Shown: positions 24,458-36,398 of the stretch, one piece after another
How positions within the stretch are numbered: position 1 is the first letter of the stretch
Layout: each line of letters starts with the position of its first letter
DNA from: Lunularia cruciata
Lineage: Eukaryota > Streptophyta > Marchantiopsida > Lunulariales > Lunulariaceae
Reading direction: 5' to 3'
Assembly (NCBI GenBank): GCA_948567375.1
Contig: OX419755.1
Span: forward strand, 13,087,001 to 13,151,000
DNA: 64,000 bases
The notes under the pieces: model-generated
Database searches by the model: none
What the model was told of the DNA's origin: nothing
The model's input: only the letters and a program-made list of their open reading frames with translations
Made by a program: the position numbers and the translations under genes

Positions 24458-24778
24458 AGACGTAACTATTCTGCAGAATCCTGTCTTCCTACGATCCTAG
24501 TAAGAAAAAGACCCAGACTTAAAGCTCTATCTAGTATGCAAGATCGTCCGTGGAGAATAAAATCTGAATAAACTCAGGAATCGGACACCTTGCTTAGTCA
24601 CAGGAAATCATGTTTAGACGTAACTATCCTGCATGATCTAGCTTTCCTGTCTTCTTACGCTCTTAGTAAGAAAGGATCCACACACTTCGAGCTCTAATCG
24701 GCAAAATTGGCAGTGGAGAATAGAATCTGAACGAACTCAGGAATCGCACACCTTGCTTATACACAGAAAATCAAGTTT
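24458..24778. repeat. Tandem duplication of about 160 bp
   Basis: Copy 1 (24458-24615) and copy 2 (24616-24778) share AGACGTAACTAT at their starts, CTTAGTAAGAAA-like middles, GTGGAGAATA-AATCTGAA, AACTCAGGAATCG and CACCTTGCTTA, with diverged stretches between. The duplication is old. No coding role seen. Confidence 0.8.
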
Positions 24779-26441
24779 CAACTGAGCCGGATGTTATGTA
24801 CTATGTCGGATGTTTTCCTCTTCATTTGTACATACTCTTCAAACTTGTCGAAGGGACGGTACAGCTGGATTATCATGTTTCCTCTCGTTTAGATTAGATC
24901 TGTTCTTGAGATACAAAGAGGAAAGGTGCTTGTGCCCCTTTTTAAGAACAAGATGCTTGATGTTTAAAAAGTACCACTCATTGCCAAAATGTTTTCTTTT
25001 GCGAAAGAAACGTGAAAATCGATGGTTACTTTTGTTTTATATGTCATGGCAGACATTAAAGTCAAATTTGTCTACGAATGTTGAGTTGAGACTCAAAAAA
25101 GATAACACCCTTCACCTCCTTAGCAGAGACAAATACTTTTTCGCGCCGTTAGATAATCCGCTGTTCCGACAGTCGGTATAATTTCGTCCGGTTAGGAACT
25201 TAAAAGTGTCGACAAGCTCTGTAAATGCTGTTGGCTGCTGGCTTGTAGAAGTCGTCTTGTTGTAGCTCATGCGCATGTTTAGTTTCCAACGTCGGCCATA
25301 ACACACACCGTTCTCAACACCAAAGTCTTAATAAGTCGATCACATCTAATCATAGGTTATTACATGGTGTTGATAACCTTCCTCTGTCACAACGAGGATT
25401 GTCTCTAATCAAAGTTCGACGGAACGGTCATCGCTTTGGCACCCACTATACCAAAACCTTGGGTTAAACCTTCGACTTTGAACTTAAACTGGTGTACGGC
25501 AGGTTTGTGTAGTGTACAACATTACAGATCAAGTTGTTCAAGATCAACTAATTCAAGTTGTTGGAGATCAACTAAGTCTCAACGTTAAACTCAAGTTGTT
25601 CCGGGTTTTGGCTTCTAATATTCATCTGGTGTTAGTTGCAACTCATATATGTCTCTTTTGGTTTAGTTTCCCTGTACTTAGGCCAAAAGCACCGGTCAAG
25701 ATTTCTTCACATCCCCAACAAGTTCGATGAATTCCAACTCTATGATGAATTCCAACTCTATTCATAGTCTGATTGTTACATGCATATGGTACGCACCTCA
25801 GACACAATTAACATTACCTTTGCTGTGAACACATTCAGCATACTGTTCATCTCGATAGGCGTACCTGCGCAGCCATCAGATTTAAAAATAGCATGCTTTA
25901 CAGACGGTACTAAACGTAACAGTCGTCCTATTATGCCAAAATTATGTTAATTCCGGGGAGACTCAACTGCAGGTCACCATGTACAACCTAGTAGGGTACC
26001 CAGCATTTCCACTTTTAGTTAATATGTACGTCAGGTTATGAACTATACAGCACTGCTATGATCAATCTTCGTCTACAGGGTTTAAGAACCATAAACATAT
26101 TAATGATTTTCACTAGTGAGTCTCTTGAGCGCTGCAGCTCATAAAAGGGTTCTTAGTGTTGGAGCTTATTAATCAACTCACAGTTTCTTTCAATGCTATT
26201 TGGATTTCTATATTGTTCTCTATCGATCCCAGGAACGACGATTGATAACGTCGTAGTGTAGTGTAGGGGAATGATTGTGCATGTTTCCGATCCATTCTGG
26301 AAGACAATTTCAAGTGCGATAAGCTTGTCAGGTCTTACAACGAAGTAATAGGAGGACAGTTGGATAGAGCATCAACCGTCTAGGTTAAAGGTCACGAGCT
26401 CGAACCTTAAAGGCTTGCGTGAAGTGCACTTTAAACATTAT
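24779..26441. other. Noncoding spacer DNA with small repeats and a tRNA-like relic
   Basis: Contains degenerate repeats of CAAGTTGTT / AGATCAACTA (25529-25597), a tandem pair of GATGAATTCCAACTCTAT (about 25725-25761) and the tRNA-like segment at 26345-26417. The open frame 24810-25181 shows no known domain. Confidence 0.5.
26345..26417 (+). ncRNA. tRNA-like relic
   Basis: CAGTTGGATAGAGCATC matches an A-box/D-arm and GGTCACGAGCTCGAACCTT a B-box/T-arm at the right distance; a seven-base anticodon-like loop holds TCT. The D and acceptor stems do not pair properly, so it is at most a pseudo-tRNA or SINE head. Confidence 0.35.
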
Positions 26442-26459
26442 CTACCAGTAGTAGTCTGT

Positions 26460-26626
26460 CTCCAAATAATCTAGTGTTTCCAAGTTGCCTAAGTTTCCGA
26501 AACTGCTGGGAAGGGCCTGCAGCCCTGGACAGTCTCGCAGCCTCAAATACTTCAGGCGAAGAAGTCTGCTTGCCTCCGCCTCGCATGGCTTTGCGTAGTT
26601 ACACCAGGGGCTGCTGTTTCTTGCAC
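26460..26626 (-). pseudogene. Leucine-rich-repeat segment downstream of the hydrolase gene
   Basis: The minus-strand frame reads LRLKYLRLRDCPGLQALPSSF then a FGNLGNLETL unit, a clear NLR-type LRR pattern. An acceptor-like TTTTGTTGCAG precedes it, but entering there in the phase left by the previous exon gives a different frame that stops after about 24 codons. No NB-ARC (P-loop, GLPL, MHD) was seen between the hydrolase exons and this LRR. It is best read as a remnant of a hydrolase-NBS-LRR-like gene, or an alternative exon. Confidence 0.55.
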
Positions 26627-26730
26627 CTGCAACAAAAGTTAGAGGGAAGTGGAATTTTAAAACTGTGCACACAGGTCGTGTTTTCTGATGTCATTCAGAG
26701 CATACAACAGATATGAACTAAGTCCAATAC

Positions 26731-28397
26731 CTGTTGTTGCTGCTTGTTAACAAGGTAGATCAGCTGGACTAAGTGCTGGAACATGTTCGATTGTGTGCTC
26801 TCTGGTTTGCACAATGACAAGTGATCTGCAGCCACCGTGATGTGATTTGGTCCGAACCGTGCAGATGCTTCTTCTACAATCATCTGGCTTGAGATTCCAC
26901 CTGCGACCTACACATGCAAGATTTAAACATGAATACTTAAGATAGACCTCTCATTGTCTGTCTTATACTAAACCACAGGAAAATATGCAGGAAATAGTAC
27001 TCTCGAGCGAGACAACCTGCGAAAACTGGATCATTAAGAACGCATTTCTTATTTGGTGATTAGTAGGGCTTTATTATCAGAAACATAAAATTCGTTCATT
27101 AAATCAGACTTTAATTTCTGTAGATTATAATATACCCTATGGAATCCGCTGGTTTTCATTTCTGTAGCAAAAGCTTCTCCAATACTGAAAATCTCCCACT
27201 TTTCTTTACTCGCCACTGGGTCGAATATCACGCCTTGCCTGACCACCTCGGTGCCCAACAACTCCATAAATGGCAACAAAGGACTCCTGCTCATGATCTC
27301 TTTTGCCATGCCAGCAAGCATTTCCGACTCCAAATGGGGAGTTCCACAGAACAGAATCCCTTTAATGCTCTTTACCCATCTCTCTTTCAATCCGTCTGTA
27401 GATGCAATAAGCTCCCGCACTGCCGCCTGAATGCATAACTGCTTAATAACAACACCCCCAAAACTATGTCCGACGAAGATAATGGGTCGGAAAGTGTTCG
27501 ACGACTCTTGCCCTCTGTGGAATGCCCAACTGAGTTCTGTAAACAAATTTTCAGCTATCATCGTCAAATCCATTCGCCCCGTCGAGTTAGTCTTCGGTAA
27601 ACTTGCATCATACTTGATGAAGAACACTCGTGCACGATGCTCTTGTAACCATTGTTGGGGCCACATTGTCTTCGAGTCATTTTTGCAGGTCCAAGTCGAA
27701 AGGTGCACATCTAGCCCACCAGTATGCTCATGTTGAAGGCCATGGAAGAAAACAATGTCGACCTGCGGTAGTGGTGGATCGTACACTAACAACACGGAAT
27801 CGCTCAACTGAAAAATGGACAAATACAGACAATTAGAAGTGTAGTAATTTCTAAACACAAGAGCCTCCTACTCCCTATAAATTTGTCACCGAGGTCGTTA
27901 ACTTGAAAGGTAATTAACCAAGTAGTTATTAACCATCAGCTGATATTCTGTCACATGACTGTTCCTTGATTTCAAGTCACTTTAAGCTCTACCTTGCTGA
28001 TACCAAGGTCCGACTCTTGAGAACGTGTTGTCGGTGAATCGATCCGCTGCAAACGTAGACAAAATGTTATGAATTGAAAGGTTTAGTTTCAAACACTCAC
28101 AACTCTGTGAGGCAACGCCTGGTACTTTCCTAAGGTAGATCAATACTAACTATTCGTACGACAACCTACCGATTGTTTTAGTCCTGAAATGCTACTTGAC
28201 CAAGAGAATATTGAAGCCTATAACAGAGTATCTCGAAGTTTGTCAAAAGAGCTAAATCATTGTGGCGGAATCTAATCAACATCTATAATCGATAGAAGTT
28301 ATTCCTCATACTCAGGTTTGCACTTACATACCTTGATGTTCTCTTGGCGGGAAGATAGAGAATCTCGTGGGCTAAAACTGCTTGACGGTATGTCCAT
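26731..28397 (-). CDS. SERAC1-like alpha/beta-hydrolase, multi-exon (HNL-type N-terminal module)
   Basis: Four exons join in phase 0 on the minus strand: 28397-28332 (MDIPSSSF start; donor AAG|GTATGT), 28046-27993 (donor AAG|GTAGAG), 27807-27136 (acceptor TTTTTCAG, donor AGG|GTATAT) and 26883-26731 (donor CAG|GTATTG). The hydrolase core shows VDIVFFHGLQ, TGRMDL, the nucleophile elbow GHSFGG with Ser codon 27463-27465, GILFCGTPH, and catalytic-His motif AADHLSLCKP (His codon 26821-26823). All splice borders are GT/AG. The likely terminal exon starts at 26626. Liverworts are known to have hydrolase-NBS-LRR immune-receptor-like genes with such an N-terminal domain; LRR sequence lies directly downstream here, but no NBS. 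The substrate is unknown. No internal stop was seen. Confidence 0.75.
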
Positions 28398-31300
28398 TGT
28401 GACACTGCACTTCCAGAAAATAAAAGTAATCAACTCAACGGTTTACAAATTGGCAACGATTTTATCATCTTCAAATACAAGTCGGGGAGCTATCCCCGAA
28501 CATCTTTCTCAGGTCAAGCATTAGTAATATATAGCGATACAACTACTTACAACGCACTAACTGAGTCTGTACAAGAGCTGGATTATTTTCACATGGAGCA
28601 GCTTGTGGCCTGGGAGAGGATTCCGCAAGCCTTCAATACATTTGACGAGCCAAGTGATGGTTGACGTCATATTGTTGCTAAGGGCTGATTTCCATGTGAG
28701 TTTTTGATTGGCTTAGATTTGTAGTGGGAGTAGGAACCCTTCATCAAACGCGGGATTCAGGACCCACCCCATTCGAACCGAACATGCATATGGAAGCAAC
28801 GAAATGCAGGCTTGAACATGAACAGAGGCAAACTGAAATCCAACTGACCTAAGCAAGTAATACAGAGCGGAATATAAGCGAAATCGATACAAAGCAGAAG
28901 CAAAAATTGATCCATTCCATGAGCAGCATGATTTCGTACATGATGCATACTAGATTTTGATGCATACTAGATGCATACATGATTTCGTACATGATGCACA
29001 GTAGATGCCGTGCAATGGTATGCACCATGTATGAAAGGAAGCCTTTTCAGGCAACAACAGAGGATACATTTTGAAACTAAGAGTAGAGAAAACGATCTGG
29101 CGAGTAGGTAAGATGCATTCGGAAGTGAAGCGAAAGCATTGAGATGCGTAGTGTAAGTGGATGACAGTTGGACTAGAGCGAAGAATGACAATCCTTAAAC
29201 ACTAAACGCTAGAAGGATAGTGTCCCACGAAGTGCCGAAGTAGCTGAGCGACTGCCAGTACCTCTCCAACCGAGTTTCTTGTTCGAAAGCTCACAAGTGC
29301 CAAGGCAATATCTGATTAGTTTATATTGGTCGAAAAAGGTCGTGAAAAGATCAGTACTCTCCGGAGTCGGTTGGTTTTCCTAAGGAGGATTCCAAAGTCC
29401 TCACTTAAGGAAATTTTTACCCTTGAAGGTCCGTTCTAAACTCAATAGGCAGGGGATACTACAGGTGGATATAGCAGAGTGCAGCGACCACCGGGGAGAT
29501 TGGGAGAAAGTCGACGTGGATATGAACCGAGTCTATGCCACCAGGCTTTGGTGTGCCGGTAACATAGGCTGACCAACCTTTAAACAAATTTACATGAAAA
29601 AGAACGATCAAACCACTTTGTCCTCTTCACCCATATATCAAACCTTCGCATGGGAAACCACCCTAAGTACTATGGGGCATGAGGTAGACAGATTTCAAAC
29701 GTATGGGGATAGTGTGAAACGGAAGCCAAGGAAGGAATGCCTGGGAATTTCAAATATCAGATCGAGTAGCAAACAACTCAGAACAATCAATTATGTCACA
29801 AGCGTGTCAATCACGAACCCTCGCTCTCAACTTAGAGTTTTCTGAGGGAGCTTTTGGAGTGCATGAACTGCACGTTGAATAAGTTACCTGTCTCATACAG
29901 TAGTAGAAGAAAACTCAAGATCACCGGATTGTCTCCTCTTTCACCTTCTCAACTTCTTACTGATCGCTGCTATTCATCCCTAGGTTCCCTCATAAGCTAG
30001 AAAGTTGGGGTTACGCCATCTGTCTGTCCTCAGATGCTACAGCATTCTGCTTCTGTCTCCTTTCTCACGAATAATTTAGATCGTGGTGACCATGTCCCTC
30101 GCCCTTCCGTACTACGAGATCGAAGCATGAACTGATGATTCATGCCGATATCCACTACGAGGCTAACAAAACGGGGGAAAGCAGATGATTGACCTGTCGA
30201 CTTGAGACAATAGAACAGTTCAGTAACTCCTCTCGATGACTCCAATTCAGAAGGAACACCATTCCAAGCTTGCAATGCCAGAAGAGCTAACCCAACAAGA
30301 AATTGCAAAGCTCACTATTCTGTACCAGGTACAATTGCGGATCACTCTATGCCAGCAATGACTTAGTTAGAACGTGCTGGGAGGGGGATTGCACAGTAGT
30401 CGCGCGTTCCTGGTATTGATATCTCAGAATCTAATTCTGTAAGAATCTGGGGTATAAGTCTACAACCCTAGAGTTCTTATATTAAAATTAGTTTCGGCCA
30501 GTATTTTTCTGCTTTGATTAAGAGCAAAAAACAGTTACTGGTAAGTTAAACCATGTACTAATATTCTACTCGGCTAATGAGTGCCAAGCTGAGGGCTACT
30601 TCCCCAGCGCATTTCCTCAGGAGTCAATGATGGGGTAAGTAACTTCTACATAAAGAAGCCTAATTTGTATGGTTGAAGGAGGGTATTGACTTTGCGACAG
30701 AACCATCGTGCTGGAGTGATGCAAACTTCTGACTAGTCAATGAGCTGCCCATGATCCTGTTCCTTTTCATATGAGATAAGTCTTAGATAAAAGGAAAACT
30801 TCTAGGTGGACGTCTACCCCAAGTTGGTGCTTTTTAACTACTTTACCAATAGTCAGGAGAAATGAATTGAGGACTTTCCTTCCCATCTTGTGGAAGTATG
30901 ATATTACTCCGCCGACCAATTACTAAGACATGAGTAAACAAGTCTTGACTGACAGCATTCTTATATGTACCTTTCTTTAATAACCCAGTATGTCACTTAC
31001 TTTTGGATCGTGCTTTCCGTCCAATACTATTTTATGAATAGCTACGTAAGGCGACAAGCACCCGCCCTAGGTTCTGTTGTCTCTAGAATGAGTGTGAAAA
31101 TAATCTTCTTGTGATTTAAAACAGGGTGGAGAATTGGTGGGACGATTGTCACCGTAATCGAAGTCTTAACATCCAAACGCGGTAAACAGAAAGACAGACG
31201 CCTGACCGTGAATAGGCTCCAATTTGGACAGTCTCTTTACATCTTTTCTTACAATTTTATCTCCAGGGAAAAGTTCCACCAATGCCAAACTGACGTTCAC

Positions 31301-31866
31301 TAGGGAGCAATTCTTGTACTTTGCGACCGACCGTTCACGGGTTTTGACAACAACTAGAATGATCACGGAGTAACCTGAATCGAACGCACAATAGTAACAA
31401 CTTAATAGACACACGAATGGACGGTGGGCAACACCATAACCGTAACACAGATCAACCGACTGGCAACTGAGTGGTGTTTGATGGTTTTTGACATCATTAA
31501 CATAATCACAATCTTAATTCGATCAATCTGTCGATCTGAAGTCTTAGAAGCTTATTCCGGATATCGGTATGTCATTGAATGATAGTTTCGTAGGAGGAAT
31601 TCTGGGCTAGGCTGAGAGATATTGGGATCGAAGTACTTGGAGCTCTTGCACTGTATCTGGGTCTAGAAAAGTGAACCTTTCAAGAGTTCCTGGAGGCTAA
31701 CCTACTATCCGGAGTGTCCCCCATCTGATCTATAGTTGGTGCAGGACCTCATGCGAATCCCAACATTATGACATTGTTGAGAGCAGATCGTAATAATGTT
31801 CGCAAGGATAATAGATGGGTTGACATTCCTGTAGTCGCGAGCCGGGCAACAGTTGTGATCAACGCA
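28398..31866. other. Spacer DNA, no gene recognised
   Basis: Holds the upstream region of the hydrolase gene and a short direct repeat (CATGATTTCGTACATGATGCA-like, about 28927-28998). Small open frames at 29594-29845 and 30030-30308 (minus; begins at TTG with a hydrophobic stretch) have no recognisable family. Confidence 0.45.
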
Positions 31867-32166
31867 TTAACGATACTCTTGACGTACGCCAACTTCTTCT
31901 GGTTTGTGTAATAAAACATTCCATGGTTTGCATTGGACAAATCCTTCGCAATACTTCTTGTCGGCATTTTTATCTTCTCCCTTACAAACTGAAAGTGACC
32001 CACGAAATCCACTGCCATTTACTCTTTGCTTCAATTTGCACTCCGACATGTAAGGTGAATCCCACCATCTAATATCGCCTAGAGTAAAGAAGACACCAGC
32101 AGAGATACAGCATGTGACTTGACATTTACACCAATTCTTCGTGTAATTTTGACAGGGTTTGAGCAA
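31867..32166 (-). CDS. Cysteine-rich open frame, unrecognised
   Basis: About 100 codons with nine Cys, including NWCKCQVTCC near the start and CKGEDK...YCEGFVQC later. The frame begins at TTG and an in-frame stop lies five codons upstream, so no signal peptide is attached. It could be an exon of a small secreted cysteine-rich protein or chance. I found no matching family from memory. Confidence 0.2.
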   Translation of the reverse strand: MLKPCQNYTKNWCKCQVTCCISAGVFFTLGDIRWWDSPYMSECKLKQRVNGSGFRGSLSVCKGEDKNADKKYCEGFVQCKPWNVLLHKPEEVGVRQEYR

Positions 32167-32335
32167 CGGAAGATTTTAAAGCGTAGAGCACCTTGATCTC
32201 GTAACCAAGGAAATAAACTGAATATCGATCATATACTCAATGCAGCCAGAGCCATCTAAGATCCTTAAAGCTCCGTCCAAACTTATCGATGACGAATACC
32301 CTTTACGAATACATAACGGGCGACCGCGTAGAAAA

Positions 32336-32412
32336 CACGAAGGATGAGAAGACCCCATCGAGCCGTACAAGGGTGAAACAAAATAGGGTAAAATGGGGCT
32401 TCACGAATACAT
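32336..32412 (+). repeat. Dispersed repeat R1, partial copy in spacer
   Basis: GAAGGATGAGAAGACC, GTACAAGGGTGAAACAAA and GGTAAAATGGGGCT follow the R1 block order; the copy stops before the CAATAGTATC block. Confidence 0.5.
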
Positions 32413-32957
32413 GGCATGTTCATCGTCGGCAAAAGGTCCTTCGACAGAAACCAGAGCTTGATAAGGATATCTGATCCTATCTTATTCCAGGCAGATTGAT
32501 CTAACCAAAGAGGAGGGACTTTTAACCCTCCTCTCTTCTTGTGTTTTTGGCAGTTCACTTTGACCATTGCAAGAAAGCATATCTACCTATTTTTCCTCTT
32601 AGGTTTTCTCTTTGTACGGTTTCATGGGCTTCTTTTTTATGCTTCTTGTTACACCGTACCTGTCTCCCTTTTGAGACTTTAAGAAAGTTCTCATGCGTGT
32701 AAGGACTAACGTGGCCATATCGAATCAACGCTGGCATCTAAACACCACGCACTTAGGCAATTGAAACAAGCAACTAGCGAGATGGACTACTACTGACGTG
32801 TACTATTGTGGTCCACATGAGCAACAAGGACGGAAGTAGTCATTCAGCTGCCCTTGTTTATAAAGCAATGTGATCTGGACCAGTTAGTCAACAATTTAGA
32901 GATAACGGTTCCGTAAGAGAGAAAAGGAAACTGCAAAGAAAATAGAAAATAAAAATA

Positions 32958-33200
32958 GGACGGATGGGAAAACCATCAAGCTGAACAAGGGTGGGACAAA
33001 AGAGGTAAAATGCAGCTAAGCTCCAATAGTATCCATATGAAGAATGTGCCCTATTGTACCTTAGATACGTGTGCTATGCATGTCGTAAGGTCTACAAACT
33101 ATTGGAGTATCCAAAGAAACATCACCTAGAGTGATTGCTCTCCTATGGTTTGCCCCAACCAATGTTCTATGTAGAGTAATGTACACAAGCTGTCTAAAAT
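32958..33200 (+). repeat. Dispersed repeat R1, long copy in spacer
   Basis: Shares GGATGGGAAAACC, CCAATAGTATCCATATGA, GTAAGGTCTACAAACTATTGG and CTCTCCTATGG in order with the arm copies at 9040-9268 and 57138-57366. It sits just before the LINE-like relic. Confidence 0.65.
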
Positions 33201-33449
33201 ATGTTACAAACTATGAGAGTGGGAGTGGGAATGGTACCCCTTGACACCTAACATGATAAGTTGGTGTACATTATCTAACAAATGTGTGAAACGCCATGTC
33301 CATTACTCCATATAACTCCAAGGCTAGAGGAACAAGGTGACCTTGCTACATACCTCGATACTTAGAGACATTGCGTTTTGTTGCTCCGCTCATAGCCCAT
33401 CTTGGGAGATGACTAATCACTCCTTCCAAAACTGCATCACGCATAGGGT

Positions 33450-36046
33450 CCATAACCACAACATCCACTACTATCCCCTAATCATCTCGGACCAAGTGTA
33501 AGTTTGCCTTGACATGTGTAGTGTACAAAGCATACAAATGCTCCCTCCAAGCAAGGTATTCACTCTCTTGGACCATATCAAACACTATATCCTTGATGGC
33601 ATCACAGGTAGCTATCCTCTATCTTCCAAGAGGACATCATGTCATATGGACTGCTATTGCATCTAATGTAGAATCACACTCACAGGTGAGTAATGAAGAT
33701 GCATTTTGGGTGGACCAAACCTAAGCAGAACCTCATAATTGTAGAGAAGATAGCTAGTGTGAATCGAAATGCCCTAATGTATGGTTGAGCTAGGATCCAA
33801 GAGCTTGCACCCTTGTCAAAGCAAGGGCAAAGATGTGCTATAGTAGCCTGAGGAATGGACGAGTCAGCTAAGAGAGAATGTACCATATGTTGACATTGTC
33901 ACTCCATCAAGGAACAATGCAAACCTATGGTCCAATCTGACGGTAGTGAAGAAAAGGATGGAATATCCTTCCATGTCCATGAGGATAGACCATCTCTTGT
34001 GTGCCATAATACATCTAGAGAGAAAAGGATCTTTTCTTCACCTTGGTCACACATGTCTCAAAAATTGGCCTATTGGCAACCACAAAATGGGAGTAAGTAG
34101 GGGTGTCGAGAGAACTCCATAGCCAAAAATGCTTTAGGTTCCATCTCCTCCATAGATAGAAAACCTAACCCTTCACATGAGATTGGTAGAGAAGCCTATA
34201 TGTGTGCCAATCCCTTGTCTCACACTCAAGTGTCCTTGGTCCAATGATATCACCAAAGACTCTCATAATCCTTCTATCAAAAGCTCTTAGATGTGATATG
34301 AAGGTCAAGGAATGGAACACATTGCAAAGAAGGTAAGTTGGTTGATAGATAATACTATAAGAGAGTGTACCAAACACCACCTATGGATCTCCTAGTAGAG
34401 GACAATCATCCACATGGAGAATATCCTCTACAAGAGCTACTTCTAAGAAGTGTGTGGCAAAAATCCTTGGATCCTATTGGCACTCCAAGAATATGCAACC
34501 CATCTATAGATGCGATAAACCCTTTTGGAAACTCAAGGTTGGGAGGAATACTTGAAGGGGTACATGTTGTGCACTTTGATACCTTGACTCTCAAGCCTAC
34601 AAGATGTAGCTTGGTAGTCAAGTAGTCAAAGGCCTACCTACTTTGATCTACAAGGCCCACAATGTATGTATCATCTACCAAGGAGGGAAACACACAACCT
34701 AACATAGCCAAAGTAGTAGATAAGAGAGCTTTGAAGTGAGCTATGACAAATAAAGATCCCCCTAAAGGTTCTCTTTATAGTGCACCAACAACTGACTCCA
34801 AGATGGTGACTCCTTCCTATGAGCAACCATGTTGGTAGTAAAGGGAAGCAAGAGAGTCATAGAAAGACTGCACAAAAGGAACAAGACTTGTTAAGGATCC
34901 ATTGGCCTCCCTAAGCTCTCTAAAGATGGATGCTTTGAGATGCTATTAAGATTATTCTCAAGATGCACTTGGAGGATAACCCACTCTAGATGGATAGCTA
35001 GGAGTGCCCTAATGCCTAGAGATATAGCCTCACAACCTCTAGGTGTGTGACTACATCAAATTGATGTGGATTGAGGTGTTGTCAAAAGTGAGAATGATGT
35101 TGAAGGACAATGATATGGCTAACCAAGCATAAAACAATCTCTCCAATAGTAATCAATCTAATGCTCTATATGTCCTTCTCCATCATGAGAAGGCTACTTA
35201 ACATTTGAATAATTAATGTTGGAATATCTCTCCTTGCTACTGCTAAAACCACATGAAACAACTTGGTAAAACCACTAGACAAATCATTTGCTTGAAAGCA
35301 ATCTCTAAGATGCTCATATACCATCCTTGACATGTCTCATGGGGATGATGAGGAGTAGTGCACAATGCATTTGCAAAAATCACCTATCAAGATATAAAAG
35401 CTATTGAGGTTGATAATCTAAGACCTCTAATGGTACTCCTTCTCTTTCCATATGGTGTAGTAGGCATAAGGAAGTGAGTCTCATCAATGGGACTATCCAT
35501 AGACAAAGGATATATCATCCTTGCTACTCTACTAAATTCTCTTGCTTGATCCAATGTCCTACACCGTTGTAGTCAAGTGGACTCTGTGGTATCTTTTGGT
35601 AGAACCTTTATCCTGAAATGTATAACCTTAGTAGACAAATCTTATAGTGTAGCCCAATCTCCCACTTGGAATTGAAAAGATCTAGCAACCACCTTTCTGC
35701 GGCCTGCATGTCTCCCACTAGCATAACAAAGACACCTTAGAGAGAGTAAGAAGAATAAGAGCCACACAAACTTGTCCAAGGGATCATGTGCCAAATGATT
35801 GTGGTAGAAAAAAAGCTTGTCCAACCTCATCATAGAGTGTATTGGATAATCTATGGAATAAACATGGACATGGAAAACTAGTCTCAAATAAACCCAAAAT
35901 ATACCACTTGAGATGCTAACCACCTTCATGACTTGAGTGGTATCCCCAAAATGGTCAACAAAGAAATAAAGGAAGCATGCATAATCCCAAGTGTCACCAA
36001 TATCAATGTGATGGCTTGCCTCATATGAACATCCTAGGTGGTCCAA
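33450..36046 (-). pseudogene. Decayed non-LTR (LINE-like) retrotransposon reverse transcriptase
   Basis: Minus-strand pieces in order: an N-terminal stretch with QFQVGDWATL and LVFHVHVYSID (36046-35642), RT fingers near 34780 (PLGGSLFVIAHF), the catalytic box LVDDTYIVG with Asp codons 34670-34675, then GLRVKVSKCTTCTPS and DGLHILGVPIG (34621-34406), FDRRIMRVFGDIIGP (34380-34165) and an RNase-H/C-terminal part with RAFRFTLAIF (33886-33680). Frameshifts and stops separate them. The box has Val where YADD/FADD is usual. No poly(A) tail or target duplication was identified. Confidence 0.6.
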
Positions 36047-36198
36047 TCATGTCCTTGTACATCCTTCACACATGGGTCTTAAACTTGAACTTACACTAGT
36101 GTATCGTATTTTTTACATTTGTTGGCCATGGTTGATACATATTCACTAAATTTTTGTCCAATGCACATGTACCAGTTGAGGTAAGAACTTCACTCGAT

Positions 36199-36398
36199 NN
36201 NNNNNNNNNNNNNNNNNNNNNNNNNNNNNNNNNNNNNNNNNNNNNNNNNNNNNNNNNNNNNNNNNNNNNNNNNNNNNNNNNNNNNNNNNNNNNNNNNNNN
36301 NNNNNNNNNNNNNNNNNNNNNNNNNNNNNNNNNNNNNNNNNNNNNNNNNNNNNNNNNNNNNNNNNNNNNNNNNNNNNNNNNNNNNNNNNNNNNNNNNN
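36199..36398. other. Assembly gap, 200 N
   Basis: Exactly 200 unknown bases, a common placeholder length for an unsized scaffold join. It lies precisely at the inner end of the right arm, so the join between spacer and right arm has no sequence support in this window. Confidence 1.

Noticed and set aside
26345-26417. Functional tRNA-Arg gene
   Set aside because: The D and acceptor stems do not pair and the base before the anticodon is not T.
27139-27736. Plus-strand open frames over the hydrolase gene
   Set aside because: They are shadows of the minus-strand hydrolase exon, which has motifs and splice sites.
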